The notes beneath the pieces were generated by a model. The model saw only the letters and a list, made by a program, of their open reading frames with translations, did not search any database and was not told where the DNA came from. The position numbers and the translations under genes are program-made. A DNA stretch of 64,000 nucleotides. It comes from Pseudomonadota bacterium (GTDB lineage: Bacteria; Pseudomonadota; Gammaproteobacteria; Burkholderiales; Methylophilaceae). Position 1 is the first letter of the stretch. Every line of letters begins with the position of its first letter. The stretch is from NCBI GenBank assembly GCA_029563075.1, contig JAKQTN010000007.1, positions 43,811-107,810 on the forward strand, written 5' to 3'. Shown piece by piece: positions 38,915-48,938 of the stretch.

Positions 38915-40177
38915 TTATTTAAGCTGTTCATACAGCAATGCAATGATGCGGTTAGCCGTGGTGCTACGGTTGCGCTTATCATCCTTATCCACCACATTCA
39001 CGCGCGTACCGCCATTTTCAGCTTCGACCACTTTGATACGGTATTGCTTAGATGGATCGGTCTTGCCGTCATCGCCTTTCCAGAATTGCAATTTATCAAC
39101 AATGGTTTTTTCGTCTTTTGGTTTGGATTTATTTTCTATTTCCTCGTCGTCACCCCAGAACTTCAGCGTATCCAACAGTCCTTTCTTTTTCTTGGGGCCA
39201 TCATCAATATCTACATCGGCGTAACGCACATAGAACAAGCCGTTTGAACGATCTTTATCTTCTGTTACAAACCCAATCCGATCAAGCGCCAGGCCGACAC
39301 GGCGCCAGCCGCGATCAAACGGGTCATTCAAATTAAGCGTCACGCTGCTGTCCGCCTCTTTTACGACCTCTGCGCGTTTTTCAGATACGGGATTTGCGAC
39401 AATTTCCTGGGCGCGCTTCTCGGCTACGCCCAATTTCACCATCAGGCGTCGCAACAGTTCCGCATCTAAATCCGCGTCCATTTCCTCGGCTTTGGTCAGA
39501 GGCTTTGAAGAGTCCAGACGGTAGCCTGTATCGTAATTACCCAATTGGGTCTTAACAATATTTTTCCCATCATCCGGGGCACCGCTTACGGTGCGGTGCG
39601 TCATGTAAATTTCGGTTGAACCTTCTTTTTCACCGCGCTCCAGGCGCGTACGGAATTTGCGCCTATCGGCCAGCCCGGACAATTTATCCAGCCATACATC
39701 AAACTTCTCGCCTATATTTTTCTTGTTTTCTTTTGCTTTAATCGCATCAGCTTCTACCCATTCGGTTTCCATCACACCGGTGTCTGCATTCTCCACGCGC
39801 ACTGCAAACCCTTGGTCTATCCAGAACTCCCGCACCACAGGCCAGATTTTTTCTGCTGGGGCATTCACCACCAGCCAGCGCTGGGCACCGGCTTTTTCCA
39901 TTCGCACGCCGTCAGAGGTAGGCAGCACCTTCTCTACCCCTGCTTCCTGGCCTTCCTGCGCCTGGTTATAAGTGTTATATGTAGTAGAACCGCCAGGCAC
40001 GCTATAGGCGTCGCTGGAGCTTACCGAGGTCAAGTCCGGCGGCACTTCAAGCGGGCGTGAGCGCCCAGCGCCTTTGTAGTCTGACGACGTATCGACAAAC
40101 GGAATGGAGTCGCAAGCACTCACCAGTGTTGTAAGCAGCGCTGCTGCGGTTAACTTGAATATCACGCTTTGTTTCAT
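38915..40177 (-). CDS. bamC: Outer membrane assembly lipoprotein BamC
   Basis: Component of the BAM complex that inserts beta-barrel proteins. Signal peptide with lipobox LVSAC (cysteine about residue 22), an unstructured stretch with YKGAGRSRPLEVPPDL (the region that binds BamD), then two helix-grip domains (about 95-215 and 290-420). The ATG at 40177 has a GGTGG SD; the ORF begins nine codons earlier but overlaps the dapA end. 420 residues. dapA-bamC is the usual order. Confidence 0.9.
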   Translation of the reverse strand: MKQSVIFKLTAAALLTTLVSACDSIPFVDTSSDYKGAGRSRPLEVPPDLTSVSSSDAYSVPGGSTTYNTYNQAQEGQEAGVEKVLPTSDGVRMEKAGAQRWLVVNAPAEKIWPVVREFWIDQGFAVRVENADTGVMETEWVEADAIKAKENKKNIGEKFDVWLDKLSGLADRRKFRTRLERGEKEGSTEIYMTHRTVSGAPDDGKNIVKTQLGNYDTGYRLDSSKPLTKAEEMDADLDAELLRRLMVKLGVAEKRAQEIVANPVSEKRAEVVKEADSSVTLNLNDPFDRGWRRVGLALDRIGFVTEDKDRSNGLFYVRYADVDIDDGPKKKKGLLDTLKFWGDDEEIENKSKPKDEKTIVDKLQFWKGDDGKTDPSKQYRIKVVEAENGGTRVNVVDKDDKRNRSTTANRIIALLYEQLK

Positions 40178-40200
40178 ATCTTTACCACCATTTACTGTAA

Positions 40201-41076
40201 TCAAATAAGGCCTGCCTGACGCATCGCGGCGCGCAGCACGTCATGATATTGGGCAGACAAGTTCACCATCGGCAACCGTATGCCGGCTTTAATCAAAGCC
40301 ATCTGTTGCAAGACCCATTTCACGGGGATTGGGTTCGCCTCAACAAATAATTTTTGATGCAGGCCGAATAATTTTGCATTGATCTCGCAGGCTTTTTTTA
40401 CATTACCTGCCCTTGCTGCCACACACATCTCGTGCATCAATTTGGGCGCCACATTGGCAGTGACCGATATCACCCCATGGCCACCAAGCAGCATCAGCGC
40501 CATCCCGGTGGCATCGTCGCCACTGTAAATCGCAAAATCTTTTGGTACACGCAGCAGTAAATCGGTTCCCCGCTCGATGCTGCCGGTCGCATCCTTAATC
40601 CCGACAATGTTATTGACAGCCGTCAGCCTGAGCACGGTGTCGTTCGCGATATCACAGCCGGTGCGGCCTGGCACGTTATACAAAATTTGCGGAATATTTA
40701 CCGCGTTGGCGACCGCCGCATAATGCTGATACAAACCCTCCTGCGTAGGCTTGTTGTAATAGGGCGCCACCAACAAACACGCATCCACACCTAAGGCTTT
40801 CGCTTTGGCCGTTAGTTCAATCGCTTCACTTGTGGAATTTGCACCAGTGCCGGCAATCACCGCGATGCGTCCATCGACATGCGCTACGGTTGTTTCAATC
40901 AGCAAACAATGTTCAGCAACATCTACCGTGGGCGATTCGCCTGTCGTGCCGACGATGACAATTCCATCGGTACCCGCATCAATATGAAAATCAATCAGCG
41001 CGCGTAGCGCATCCAGATCCAAACTTCCATCGTCAAACATGGGCGTGACAATGGCAACCAAACTACCTTGCAGCAT
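40201..41076 (-). CDS. dapA: 4-hydroxy-tetrahydrodipicolinate synthase
   Basis: First committed step of lysine/diaminopimelate synthesis. TIM barrel with T44-T45 in IVGTTGES, catalytic Y133 in [10 protein letters not shown] and Schiff-base K161 in VGIKDATGS, at the same numbers as in E. coli when read from the ATG at 41076 (SD AGG). 291 residues. Followed by bamC. Confidence 0.95.
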   Translation of the reverse strand: MLQGSLVAIVTPMFDDGSLDLDALRALIDFHIDAGTDGIVIVGTTGESPTVDVAEHCLLIETTVAHVDGRIAVIAGTGANSTSEAIELTAKAKALGVDACLLVAPYYNKPTQEGLYQHYAAVANAVNIPQILYNVPGRTGCDIANDTVLRLTAVNNIVGIKDATGSIERGTDLLLRVPKDFAIYSGDDATGMALMLLGGHGVISVTANVAPKLMHEMCVAARAGNVKKACEINAKLFGLHQKLFVEANPIPVKWVLQQMALIKAGIRLPMVNLSAQYHDVLRAAMRQAGLI

Positions 41077-41292
41077 ATTAAAACCTGCCAAAAATAAAGT
41101 GTGTTATTTTAACCGAAACTGCACGCTTAATGCGAAAACGCTGTAGTTCTGGCTTTAAATAAATCACATATACAAAATTATGCTAATAATATAATCACAT
41201 ATTCTTTGTAACTATAATAAACATCGCATATATTGTTTAATTTGGTTAACGTGCGTCATGGAGTTTTGGTTGAATTTGCCTGTCGGATTGCG

Positions 41293-41321
41293 TTCTAAGC
41301 AAGCATAAAACACAGTATAAT
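41293..41321 (+). promoter_or_regulatory. Candidate promoter of the rnf operon
   Basis: A perfect TATAAT at 41316-41321 lies 25 bases before the rsxA ATG, with a weak -35 (TTCTAA, 17-base spacer). The 270-base space between dapA and rsxA is very AT-rich (41150-41240) and may hold further control sites, but I see no clear FNR or other operator. Confidence 0.45.
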
Positions 41322-41346
41322 CGCACTTAAATTAACGGGTTCGCCT

Positions 41347-41931
41347 ATGTCTGAAAGTTATATTTTAATTTTAATCAGCACGGTATTAGTGAATAACATC
41401 GTGCTGGTTAAAATTTTGGGCTTATGCCCATTTATGGGGGTTTCTAAAAAACTGGAAGCCTCCATTGGCATGGCCGCAGCAACCGCATTCGTGCTCACGA
41501 TCGGCTCGATGACCAGCTGGGCCATCAATCATTATCTTCTTGAACCAAACAACCTGCAGTATCTGCGCACACTGTCATTTATTGTAGTTATTGCGGGCGT
41601 AGTGCAGTTTACCGAAATTGTCATGGAAAAAAGCTTTCCATTGTTGTACCAGATGCTGGGCATTTTCTTACCGCTGATTACTACCAATTGTGCTGTGCTG
41701 GGCATTCCGCTACTCAATGCGCAATCAAGCCACGGACCAATAGAATCGGCTATATACGGTTTTGGCGGCGCGGTTGGTTTTTCGATGGTGCTGATTTTAT
41801 TTGCCTCATTACGTGAACGTCTGGAAGCCGCCGACGTACCAAAAGCGTTTCAAGGCTCAGCCATCGCCATGGTGACTGCGGCCCTGATGAGCTTGGCATT
41901 TATGGGCTTTGCCGGACTAGACAAATACTAG
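41347..41931 (+). CDS. rsxA: Rnf electron transport complex subunit A
   Basis: Inner-membrane subunit with six helices, 194 residues. [20 protein letters not shown] at the start and [20 protein letters not shown] are RnfA/RsxA signatures. The Rnf complex couples NADH-ferredoxin electron transfer to ion movement and, as Rsx, keeps SoxR reduced. First gene of rsxABCDGE. Confidence 0.95.
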   Translation: MSESYILILISTVLVNNIVLVKILGLCPFMGVSKKLEASIGMAAATAFVLTIGSMTSWAINHYLLEPNNLQYLRTLSFIVVIAGVVQFTEIVMEKSFPLLYQMLGIFLPLITTNCAVLGIPLLNAQSSHGPIESAIYGFGGAVGFSMVLILFASLRERLEAADVPKAFQGSAIAMVTAALMSLAFMGFAGLDKY

Positions 41932-41946
41932 GCAAAATATTAATTC

Positions 41947-42516
41947 ATGTTAACAGCCTTATACATCATGATAGGCCTGGCACTGGTCTTAGGCATTTTG
42001 CTGGGCTTTGCCGCACTTAAATTCAAAGTGGAGGGCGATCCGCTCATCGCGCGTATCGATGCCATTCTGCCGCAAACGCAATGTGGCCAGTGCGGCTACC
42101 CTGGCTGCAAGCCTTATGCCACAGCTATTGCCAAAGGCGAGGCCGATATTAATCAGTGCCCGCCTGGTGGTGACGCAGGCGTGCGCGCGCTGGCCGATTT
42201 GCTGGGGGTTGAATATAAGCCGCTAAACGCCGAGCATGGCGAGCCCAAACCTAAGTCAGTGGCTTTTATTGATGAAGAAGTATGCATCGGCTGTACGTTA
42301 TGCATTCAAGCCTGCCCGGTAGACGCCATTTTAGGCGCAGCCAAGCACATGCACACTATTATTGCGAGTGAATGCACAGGCTGCGAGCTATGCGTGGCGC
42401 CATGTCCGGTTGATTGTATTTCGATGATACCCATTGCAGAGACGCCCGATAACTGGAAATGGAAATATCCCACCATTCCGATTAAGCCCGTGCCTTTTAA
42501 CTCAAAACCTGTCTAA
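41947..42516 (+). CDS. rsxB: Rnf complex iron-sulfur subunit B
   Basis: N-terminal membrane helix (about 1-25), a [4Fe-4S] motif [13 protein letters not shown] ... CPPGG, then two ferredoxin clusters, [14 protein letters not shown] and [15 protein letters not shown]. 189 residues, the short form typical of proteobacteria. Confidence 0.95.
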   Translation: MLTALYIMIGLALVLGILLGFAALKFKVEGDPLIARIDAILPQTQCGQCGYPGCKPYATAIAKGEADINQCPPGGDAGVRALADLLGVEYKPLNAEHGEPKPKSVAFIDEEVCIGCTLCIQACPVDAILGAAKHMHTIIASECTGCELCVAPCPVDCISMIPIAETPDNWKWKYPTIPIKPVPFNSKPV

Positions 42517-42537
42517 TGATATGAGCAAATTGGCAAC

Positions 42538-44361
42538 ATGAACGCACTGGTAAATTTTACTAAAATTTTCAAGTTTCACGGCGGTGTGCACCCGCCTGGA
42601 CATAAGGCGGAATCTACCCGGCTACCGATTGGACAATTGCCGCTGCCTGAGAAACTGGTACTGCCTTTGCGCCAACACGTCGGCAACATTCCAAAAGTAA
42701 AAGTGACTATTGGCGACAAAGTGCTGAAAGGCCAGTTGCTTGCCGAGACGGAAGGCACGGTATCTGCAGCCATTCATGCGCCCACTTCCGGCGTAGTGAC
42801 AGCCATTGATGATGCGACTATCCCGCATCCTTCCGGCTTGCCGGACAGATGCATTACCATTACGCCCGATGGCAAGGATGAATGGGCTGAACGCCATCCG
42901 CAGGATTGGCGCAATACGCAATGCAATGAATTAATCGCAAGTTTGCGGCTATCGGGCATTGTGGGTTTGGGTGGCGCCACCTTCCCCACCCATATCAAGT
43001 TTCGCGTCGGTTGCAAATCGGATGTGCATACGCTGGTGATTAATGCCGCCGAGTGCGAGCCCTACATTACCTGCGACGACATGCTGATGCGCGAACATGC
43101 GGATGAAATTGTAAAAGGCATTGAAATCGCCAAGCGTCTGCTGGGTGCAGAAAAGGTATTGATTGGTATAGAAGACAACAAGCCGGAAGCGATTACATCC
43201 CTGCAGGCCGCTACCACAGATACTTCCATACAGGTAGTGGTGGTGCCTACGCTCTATCCCAGCGGCGACGCGCGCCGCCTAGTGCATTTAGTATTGGGCA
43301 CCGAAATCCCTTACGACAAGCGCTCGACCGAAGTTGGTGTACAGGTATTTAACGTAGCAACCATGCGGGCACTGTATCGTTATTTTGAACTTGGCGAGCC
43401 ATCACTTAGCCGTATTGTGACCATGACCGGCAACGTGCAGCAGCCGCAAAATTTCGAGGTGCTTTTTGGCACGCCTTTACCGCATTTGGTAAAAGCCGCT
43501 GGCGGCGCCAAACAAGGAACCACGCACTACATCATGGGTGGGCCGATGATGGGTTTTGACTTGCCCGACGAAAATGTACCGATTACCAAAGCGGCCAACT
43601 GCATCATTGCGGTTTCACCCAATTTATTTGCGCCACCACCACCTGCTATGCCGTGCATCCGCTGCGCGCGCTGTGCAGATGTTTGCCCGGTGAATCTGCA
43701 GCCGCAGGAACTGTACTGGTTTGCCAAATCGGATAATTTCGAAAAAGCGAGCGATTATCAATTGTTCGATTGTATTGAGTGCGGTGCCTGCTCGTATGTG
43801 TGCCCCAGCAATATCCCGCTGGTGCAATATTACCGCTATGCGAAAAGCGAGATCATTGCGCTGGATAAGGCACGTGAAGCTGCTGATCTAGCCCGCGAAC
43901 GCAATGAATTCAGGCTGGCGCGCATTGAACGCGAAAAACAGGAACGCGCGCAAAAACATGCCGAGCGTGCGCAAGGCGCCAAGCAAGAAGGCGAAAAAAC
44001 ACCTGCCCCGGGAGCCAAGCAGAATGTGCCTTCCAGCCCTGCCACTTCAGGGGCGGAAGACGCCAAAAAAGCCGCCATCGCAGCTGCAATCGAGCGCGCC
44101 AAGGCAGTAAAACTGGCTGCCCAGCAAGCCGGCGAAGCCCCTAAAAATACTGAACCGGCAAGCGCTGAAATAAAACAGGAAATCGCCGAAATTGATGCGC
44201 GGCGCAAAAATGTGGGCTTGGAAAGGCCTGTTGCAGGCTCTGCTGCGGCTGACGCTGACAAGCAAGCCAAAATCGCAGCAGCCATTGAACGAGCCAAAGC
44301 CGCAAAAGCAGCAGCAGAAGCGGCCAAGAATGCGAATGACAATTTAATTACAAAGGAATAA
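42538..44361 (+). CDS. rsxC: Rnf complex subunit C
   Basis: NADH- and FMN-binding subunit. FHGGVHPPGHK at the N-terminus, GLGGATFPTHIKF and NAAECEPYITCDD mark the nucleotide and flavin sites; two clusters follow, CIRCARCADVCPVN and CIECGACSYVCPSN. After about residue 440 a charged Ala/Lys/Glu tail has two copies of a KxAxIAAAIERAKA unit (about 503-520 and 582-600), as in other RnfC tails. 607 residues. Confidence 0.95.
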   Translation: MNALVNFTKIFKFHGGVHPPGHKAESTRLPIGQLPLPEKLVLPLRQHVGNIPKVKVTIGDKVLKGQLLAETEGTVSAAIHAPTSGVVTAIDDATIPHPSGLPDRCITITPDGKDEWAERHPQDWRNTQCNELIASLRLSGIVGLGGATFPTHIKFRVGCKSDVHTLVINAAECEPYITCDDMLMREHADEIVKGIEIAKRLLGAEKVLIGIEDNKPEAITSLQAATTDTSIQVVVVPTLYPSGDARRLVHLVLGTEIPYDKRSTEVGVQVFNVATMRALYRYFELGEPSLSRIVTMTGNVQQPQNFEVLFGTPLPHLVKAAGGAKQGTTHYIMGGPMMGFDLPDENVPITKAANCIIAVSPNLFAPPPPAMPCIRCARCADVCPVNLQPQELYWFAKSDNFEKASDYQLFDCIECGACSYVCPSNIPLVQYYRYAKSEIIALDKAREAADLARERNEFRLARIEREKQERAQKHAERAQGAKQEGEKTPAPGAKQNVPSSPATSGAEDAKKAAIAAAIERAKAVKLAAQQAGEAPKNTEPASAEIKQEIAEIDARRKNVGLERPVAGSAAADADKQAKIAAAIERAKAAKAAAEAAKNANDNLITKE

Positions 44362-44362
44362 T

Positions 44363-45382
44363 TTGAATCGCTCCCCTTACATTTCTGAAGCGCCCTCAGT
44401 CAGCAGCATCATGCTCAAAGTATTGCTGGCGCTGGTGCCTGGCATCATCGCCTATGTGTGGGTATTTGGCGGTGGCATTCTGGTCACGATTACATTGGCC
44501 ACTGTTACTGCATTACTCGCCGAGGCAACAATGCTAAAGCTTCGCAACCGCCCTGTGCAGCCGTTTTTAACGGATTACAGCGCTGTGATCACCGCATGGC
44601 TACTGGCGCTGGCGATACCCCCGCTTGCGCCATGGTGGCTAATTGTGGTGGGCACCTTATTTGCGATTGTCGTCGCCAAGCAATTGTACGGCGGATTGGG
44701 TTACAACCCGTTCAACCCCGCTATGATCGGCTATGCCGTGCTGCTGATTTCTTTTCCGGCGCTCATGACCAAATGGCCGGCCGCCTTGCAACTGGCGCAA
44801 ACCAAGCTTGGTTTTGCTGATCAAATCCAGTTTATTTTTAGCGGGGTTTTGCCACAGGACGTGAAATTGGACGCAGTCACCTCTGCGACGCCGTTGGATT
44901 ACTTAAAAACACAACTCACGCTGAAACATGATGTCGCCAGCATTAGAGAGGCGCCTATATTCGGCGCGCTTGGCGGTAAAGGCGGCGAATATATTGCAAT
45001 GGCCTATTTGTTGGGGGGGCTGTATCTGTGGCAGCAAAAAATTATTTCCTGGCACTTGCCTACGGCTTTTCTAGGCGCTTTGGCACTCATTTCGGGTGTT
45101 TTTTGGGTCATTAACCCAGCGCATTTCGCATCGCCTTTGTTTCACTTGTTCAGCGGCGCCAGCATGTTGTGTGCATTTTTTATTATTACCGATCCCGTTA
45201 GCGGCCCGACCACACCAAAAGGTAAGTTATATTTTGCAGCGGGCGTGGCGGTCATTGCTTATCTCATCCGCGCCTATGGCGGTTACCCGGATGGCGTAGC
45301 GTTTGCGGTGATTTTTATGAATATTTGTGTGCCGTTGCTTGATATGCATACGCAGCCGCGTGTATTCGGGCATGAGAAGTAA
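44363..45382 (+). CDS. rsxD: Rnf complex subunit D
   Basis: Membrane subunit with covalent FMN, 339 residues, about nine helices. The flavinylation region is DAVTSATPLDYLK (the Thr in SAT is the expected FMN site). GLGYNPFNPAMIGY and ITDPVSGPTTPKGK are family motifs. Starts at TTG, supported by AAAGGA eight bases upstream, one base after the rsxC stop. Confidence 0.94.
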   Translation: MNRSPYISEAPSVSSIMLKVLLALVPGIIAYVWVFGGGILVTITLATVTALLAEATMLKLRNRPVQPFLTDYSAVITAWLLALAIPPLAPWWLIVVGTLFAIVVAKQLYGGLGYNPFNPAMIGYAVLLISFPALMTKWPAALQLAQTKLGFADQIQFIFSGVLPQDVKLDAVTSATPLDYLKTQLTLKHDVASIREAPIFGALGGKGGEYIAMAYLLGGLYLWQQKIISWHLPTAFLGALALISGVFWVINPAHFASPLFHLFSGASMLCAFFIITDPVSGPTTPKGKLYFAAGVAVIAYLIRAYGGYPDGVAFAVIFMNICVPLLDMHTQPRVFGHEK

Positions 45383-45384
45383 AT

Positions 45385-46005
45385 ATGCCTGAAACCATTT
45401 TAAAACACACCAGCAAAACCGCATTTACGCTGATCGCCTTTGCCTTGGTATTTACGTCATTGATGGCTTACGTGTTTAGCATCACAAAAGCGCCGATTGA
45501 AAAAAGCGAGGCCGCTGCACGCATGGCTTTGTTCAGGCAAATTGTGCCGGAACACATGCATGACAATGATTTACTCAAAGACACCATCGCCATTGCACCT
45601 AACGATTTGTTAGGCAATCGGCAACCCACCATTGCCAGTCGCGCGCGCATCAACAACGCACCTGCCGCAGTGATATTAGAGGCAATCGCACACGATGGTT
45701 ACAGCGGCGATATCAAGCTGCTGATTGCGATTAAATACGATGGCAGCATTTCTGGCGTGCGAGTCCTCACCCACAAAGAAACACCTGGTTTAGGCGATTA
45801 TATTGACATTACCAAAGGCGATTGGATTAAACTTTTTAACGAAGAATCACTCGTAAGAACAAGTGACGAAAATTGGAAAGTAAAAAAGGACGGCGGCCAG
45901 TTTGATTACATGGCTGGTGCTACCATCACACCGCGTGCGGTAGTGAAAGCAGTGCATAAAGCGCTGCAATATTTTGAGGCAAACAAGCAGGCTTTGTTTA
46001 CCTAA
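45385..46005 (+). CDS. rsxG: Rnf complex subunit G
   Basis: Membrane-anchored, periplasm-facing flavoprotein, 206 residues with one N-terminal helix. The FMN attachment motif is DYMAGATITPRAV, where Ala replaces the usual Ser/Thr before GAT while the FMN-bearing Thr is kept. HKETPGLGDYIDI is also typical. Two bases after rsxD. Confidence 0.94.
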   Translation: MPETILKHTSKTAFTLIAFALVFTSLMAYVFSITKAPIEKSEAAARMALFRQIVPEHMHDNDLLKDTIAIAPNDLLGNRQPTIASRARINNAPAAVILEAIAHDGYSGDIKLLIAIKYDGSISGVRVLTHKETPGLGDYIDITKGDWIKLFNEESLVRTSDENWKVKKDGGQFDYMAGATITPRAVVKAVHKALQYFEANKQALFT

Positions 46006-46021
46006 AGGTTAGAGGTTAAAA

Positions 46022-46699
46022 ATGAGTGCATTTAAAGAAATTGCTGAAAACGGTTTATGGAAGCAAAACCCAGGCGTAGTCCAACTGTTGGGCTTATGCC
46101 CAACATTGGCTGTCACCACATCCGTGGTGAACGGCGTCAGCCTTGGCCTGGCGACGGCTTTGGTCATGGCGGCTTCTAACGGCGCGGTTTCTCCGGTACG
46201 CAAATACATACCTGATGAAATTCGCGTGCCGGTATTTATTCTGGTGATTGCGGCGCTGGTGACGGTGATTGATCTGGTCATTCACGGCTTTGCCGAGCCT
46301 CTGCACAAAGTGCTGGGCATATTTATTCCGCTGATTGTGGTGAATTGTATTGTGCTCGCGCGCGTAGAATCGTTCGCGGCCAAAAACCCACCCGCTCCCG
46401 CCATATGGGACGGGTTCATGATGGGCATTGGTCTGACCATTGTATTGGCCATATTGGGCGGCATGCGCGAAATCATCGGTAAAGGCACGCTTTTTTCTGG
46501 GCTGGATTTGGCGCTGGGGCCACAGTTCAAACAGTTTATGGTAACGGTCATCCCTGATTATCACGGCTTTTTATTGGCGATTCTGCCCCCTGGCGCATTC
46601 CTGGGCCTGGCCTGCTTGATTGCTTTCCGCAACTGGGCCGAGCAGCGTAAATCATCTCCAAGCCAACAGGCCACTGGCGCACTTAAACCTGCACATTAG
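46022..46699 (+). CDS. rsxE: Rnf complex subunit E
   Basis: Paralogue of RsxA with six helices; NGLWKQNPGVVQLLGLCPTLAV and LGIFIPLIVVNCIVLARVE are signatures. 225 residues. Last rnf gene; nth follows after 12 bases as in many proteobacteria. Confidence 0.95.
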   Translation: MSAFKEIAENGLWKQNPGVVQLLGLCPTLAVTTSVVNGVSLGLATALVMAASNGAVSPVRKYIPDEIRVPVFILVIAALVTVIDLVIHGFAEPLHKVLGIFIPLIVVNCIVLARVESFAAKNPPAPAIWDGFMMGIGLTIVLAILGGMREIIGKGTLFSGLDLALGPQFKQFMVTVIPDYHGFLLAILPPGAFLGLACLIAFRNWAEQRKSSPSQQATGALKPAH

Positions 46700-46711
46700 C
46701 CAATAATTAAA

Positions 46712-47395
46712 ATGAATGCGGGAAAACGCGCCGAAATTTTTAAGCGACTCAGCATCGCCATTCCGCACCCCACGACAGAGCTTGAACATTCCAGCACGTT
46801 TGAACTGCTCATTGCAGTAATTTTGTCTGCGCAAGCGACTGATAAGGGCGTCAATATTGCCACCCGCAGGCTGTTCAAAGTTGCCAATACACCGCAAGCC
46901 ATTGTTAACTTGGGCATCGAAGGTTTGGAAAGTTACATAAAAACCATTGGCTTATATCACGCCAAAGCCAAAAATGTGATTGCATGCTGCGAAATGCTGA
47001 TGCAACAACATGATGGCCTGGTACCCAATACCAGAGCGGCTCTTGAAGCATTGCCAGGCGTGGGCCGCAAAACCGCCAACGTGATGCTGAACACCGCGTT
47101 TGGCCAGCCCACCATCGCGGTCGATACGCACTTGTTCCGGCTCGGAAACCGCACCAGGCTTGCCACTGGCAAAAATGTGCTGCAAGTCGAGCAAAAATAT
47201 CTAAAAACGATCCCGAAAGAATATATACAAGATGCGCACCATCTGCTGATTCTGCATGGCCGTTACACCTGTACTGCCCGCAACCCCAACTGCGGTGAGT
47301 GCTGCATTGTAGATTTATGTGAATATCCGCATAAAATCATCCCGAAACCTCACCTGATGGCCGGGGAGGTTTATTTGAAAGCTGATACAAATTGA
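46712..47395 (+). CDS. nth: Endonuclease III
   Basis: DNA glycosylase/AP lyase for oxidised pyrimidines. Helix-hairpin-helix LPGVGRKTANVML with catalytic K120, D138 in AVDTHLFRLGNR, and a [4Fe-4S] loop CTARNPNCGECCIVDLC. 227 residues, slightly longer than in E. coli. Its stop overlaps the next start by four bases. Confidence 0.95.
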   Translation: MNAGKRAEIFKRLSIAIPHPTTELEHSSTFELLIAVILSAQATDKGVNIATRRLFKVANTPQAIVNLGIEGLESYIKTIGLYHAKAKNVIACCEMLMQQHDGLVPNTRAALEALPGVGRKTANVMLNTAFGQPTIAVDTHLFRLGNRTRLATGKNVLQVEQKYLKTIPKEYIQDAHHLLILHGRYTCTARNPNCGECCIVDLCEYPHKIIPKPHLMAGEVYLKADTN

Positions 47396-48495
47396 AAGTC
47401 GCGACAGGACTAGCCATTGGCGCAACGCCCATGCCAGATCTGGCAGCCAAAGCGGTCGAAACGGCCATGGCAAAAGCCAATATCCATGCGCCTTCCAGCG
47501 TATTGTTATTTTTAACCTCTGAATTTGCAGCCGATCCGCAATCTGCCATCAAAGCCGCCGCCAAAGCGGCAAGCGGCACGCAAATCATTGGTTGTTCTGC
47601 CACCGGCATTTTTACAGAGGAAGATTGGGTGATTGATAGCCCGGCGGCAGCCGCGATGGTGTTTTCAGACTTAAATTTCGGTTACCCCAGAGCGGATGCC
47701 ACGCAGAAGAGTGGCGACTTACTGCTCACGCTCACCGCACCCAATGCCATCAATACGACCTGGCTGAATCAGTCCGGACTCAGATTCGGCGGCGTTTCGG
47801 GCGATGCGATTGGACATGGGCCTTTTTCGGTATGGCAAAACGGCAAAGGCACCACACAGGGCTACTGCGAAGTGACGCTCAACAATATCGCGATGGCTGT
47901 AGCGGCTACCCATGGCTTGAAACTGATATCTGCCCCACAGAGAATTACCGCTTGCAATGGCAATGACCTGCTTACCGTGGCCAATCTGCCGGCACTCGCC
48001 ACACTGTTAGGCGCATGGCAAAAGCACGCAAAAACATCAGATCCTGCACCATATCATCAGCTCATGGCAGTGCATGCCAGCAAAGCCAGCCAGATAGAAC
48101 GGGGTGATTACAATATCGCTTCCATCATCATCGAGGATGCAGATAATGCCTCCGTTACCCTCACTAAGCCTCTGCAAGCCGGAGATTGGCTTGGCTGGGC
48201 GATTCGTGATGTAGATGCGGCGCAAATTGATATTGTCAAAACTGCTACCGAACTTAAACAACAATTGGGTGCAGAGCCTGCGTTTGCCCTGCTGTTTTCC
48301 TGTTTAGGACGTGGCCCTTATTTTTATAACGGCACCGATCAGGATTTGGCTTTAATTAAAACACTGTTCCCCCATCTGCCCGTGATTGGTTTTTATGGCA
48401 ATGGCGAAATAGCACCCATTAACGGTATTAATGAGTTACTGCAGTATTCTGCTGTATTGGGCTTGTTTTCCAAAAGCAAAGTAGCCTATTTATGA
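47392..48495 (+). CDS. FIST domain sensor-like protein
   Basis: Two-part FIST_N/FIST_C protein, 367 residues, probably a cytoplasmic small-ligand sensor. IIGCSATGIFTEEDW near residue 65, and ALLFSCLGRGPYFYNG with PVIGFYGNGEIAPING toward the end are typical. TTG start overlapping the nth stop. The N-terminal coding region contains a 25-base copy of the dispersed motif (47474-47498), encoding KANIHAPSS. Confidence 0.85.
   Translation: MKVATGLAIGATPMPDLAAKAVETAMAKANIHAPSSVLLFLTSEFAADPQSAIKAAAKAASGTQIIGCSATGIFTEEDWVIDSPAAAAMVFSDLNFGYPRADATQKSGDLLLTLTAPNAINTTWLNQSGLRFGGVSGDAIGHGPFSVWQNGKGTTQGYCEVTLNNIAMAVAATHGLKLISAPQRITACNGNDLLTVANLPALATLLGAWQKHAKTSDPAPYHQLMAVHASKASQIERGDYNIASIIIEDADNASVTLTKPLQAGDWLGWAIRDVDAAQIDIVKTATELKQQLGAEPAFALLFSCLGRGPYFYNGTDQDLALIKTLFPHLPVIGFYGNGEIAPINGINELLQYSAVLGLFSKSKVAYL
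47474..47498 (+). repeat. 25-base exact copy of dispersed motif inside the FIST gene
   Basis: Identical to 31977-32001 in the intergenic repeat over 25 bases and read as protein here. Two more related copies are at 36250-36272 and 20776-20799. Confidence 0.75.
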
Positions 48496-48938
48496 GCCTG
48501 TTTAACCCTTCCCGAGACGAGGTGCGCGAGTTCTTTTTTGGCATCTGGGGCAAATTCAAGGCTTCGCAAGCACTGACCGATTTAGAAAAAATCGGCTTAG
48601 GTGTGATACACATGCACCCAGAATATCACGCTATCTTAGATGCACCGGCGCAGTTCAAGCACCAGGCCTACTTTCCGGAAATGGGCGAAACTAACCCGTT
48701 CTTGCACATGAGCCTGCACTTATCCATCCTTGAGCAAATCAGCATCAATCAGCCGATTGGCATTGCTGGCATTTACGAGCAATTAAAACTTAAACACCAT
48801 AACGAGCATGATGCCCAGCATGATATTCAAGAATGTCTGGCAGAAGTGATTTGGCAGGCACAGCGCAATAAGACTGCACTCGATGCCGACTCTTATGTAC
48901 AATTGCTACAACAAAAAGCGGGCAACTCATCACAATGA
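48492..48938 (+). CDS. DUF1841 family protein
   Basis: Small helical protein of 148 residues. FNPSRDEVREFFFGIWGKF at the N-terminus and MGETNPFLHMSLHLSILEQI in the middle are the DUF1841 signature. Function unknown; common in betaproteobacteria, often near nth. Start overlaps FIST by four bases and end overlaps the sigma factor gene by four. Confidence 0.88.
   Translation: MSLFNPSRDEVREFFFGIWGKFKASQALTDLEKIGLGVIHMHPEYHAILDAPAQFKHQAYFPEMGETNPFLHMSLHLSILEQISINQPIGIAGIYEQLKLKHHNEHDAQHDIQECLAEVIWQAQRNKTALDADSYVQLLQQKAGNSSQ

Noticed and set aside
41258..41310. A 15-codon leader frame before rsxA
   Set aside because: No clear SD, no amino acid bias of a leader peptide, and it overlaps the proposed -35 region.
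43836..44342. A 168-residue reading frame antisense to the rsxC tail
   Set aside because: It is the mirror of the Ala/Lys-rich tail of RsxC, has biased composition and no start signals.
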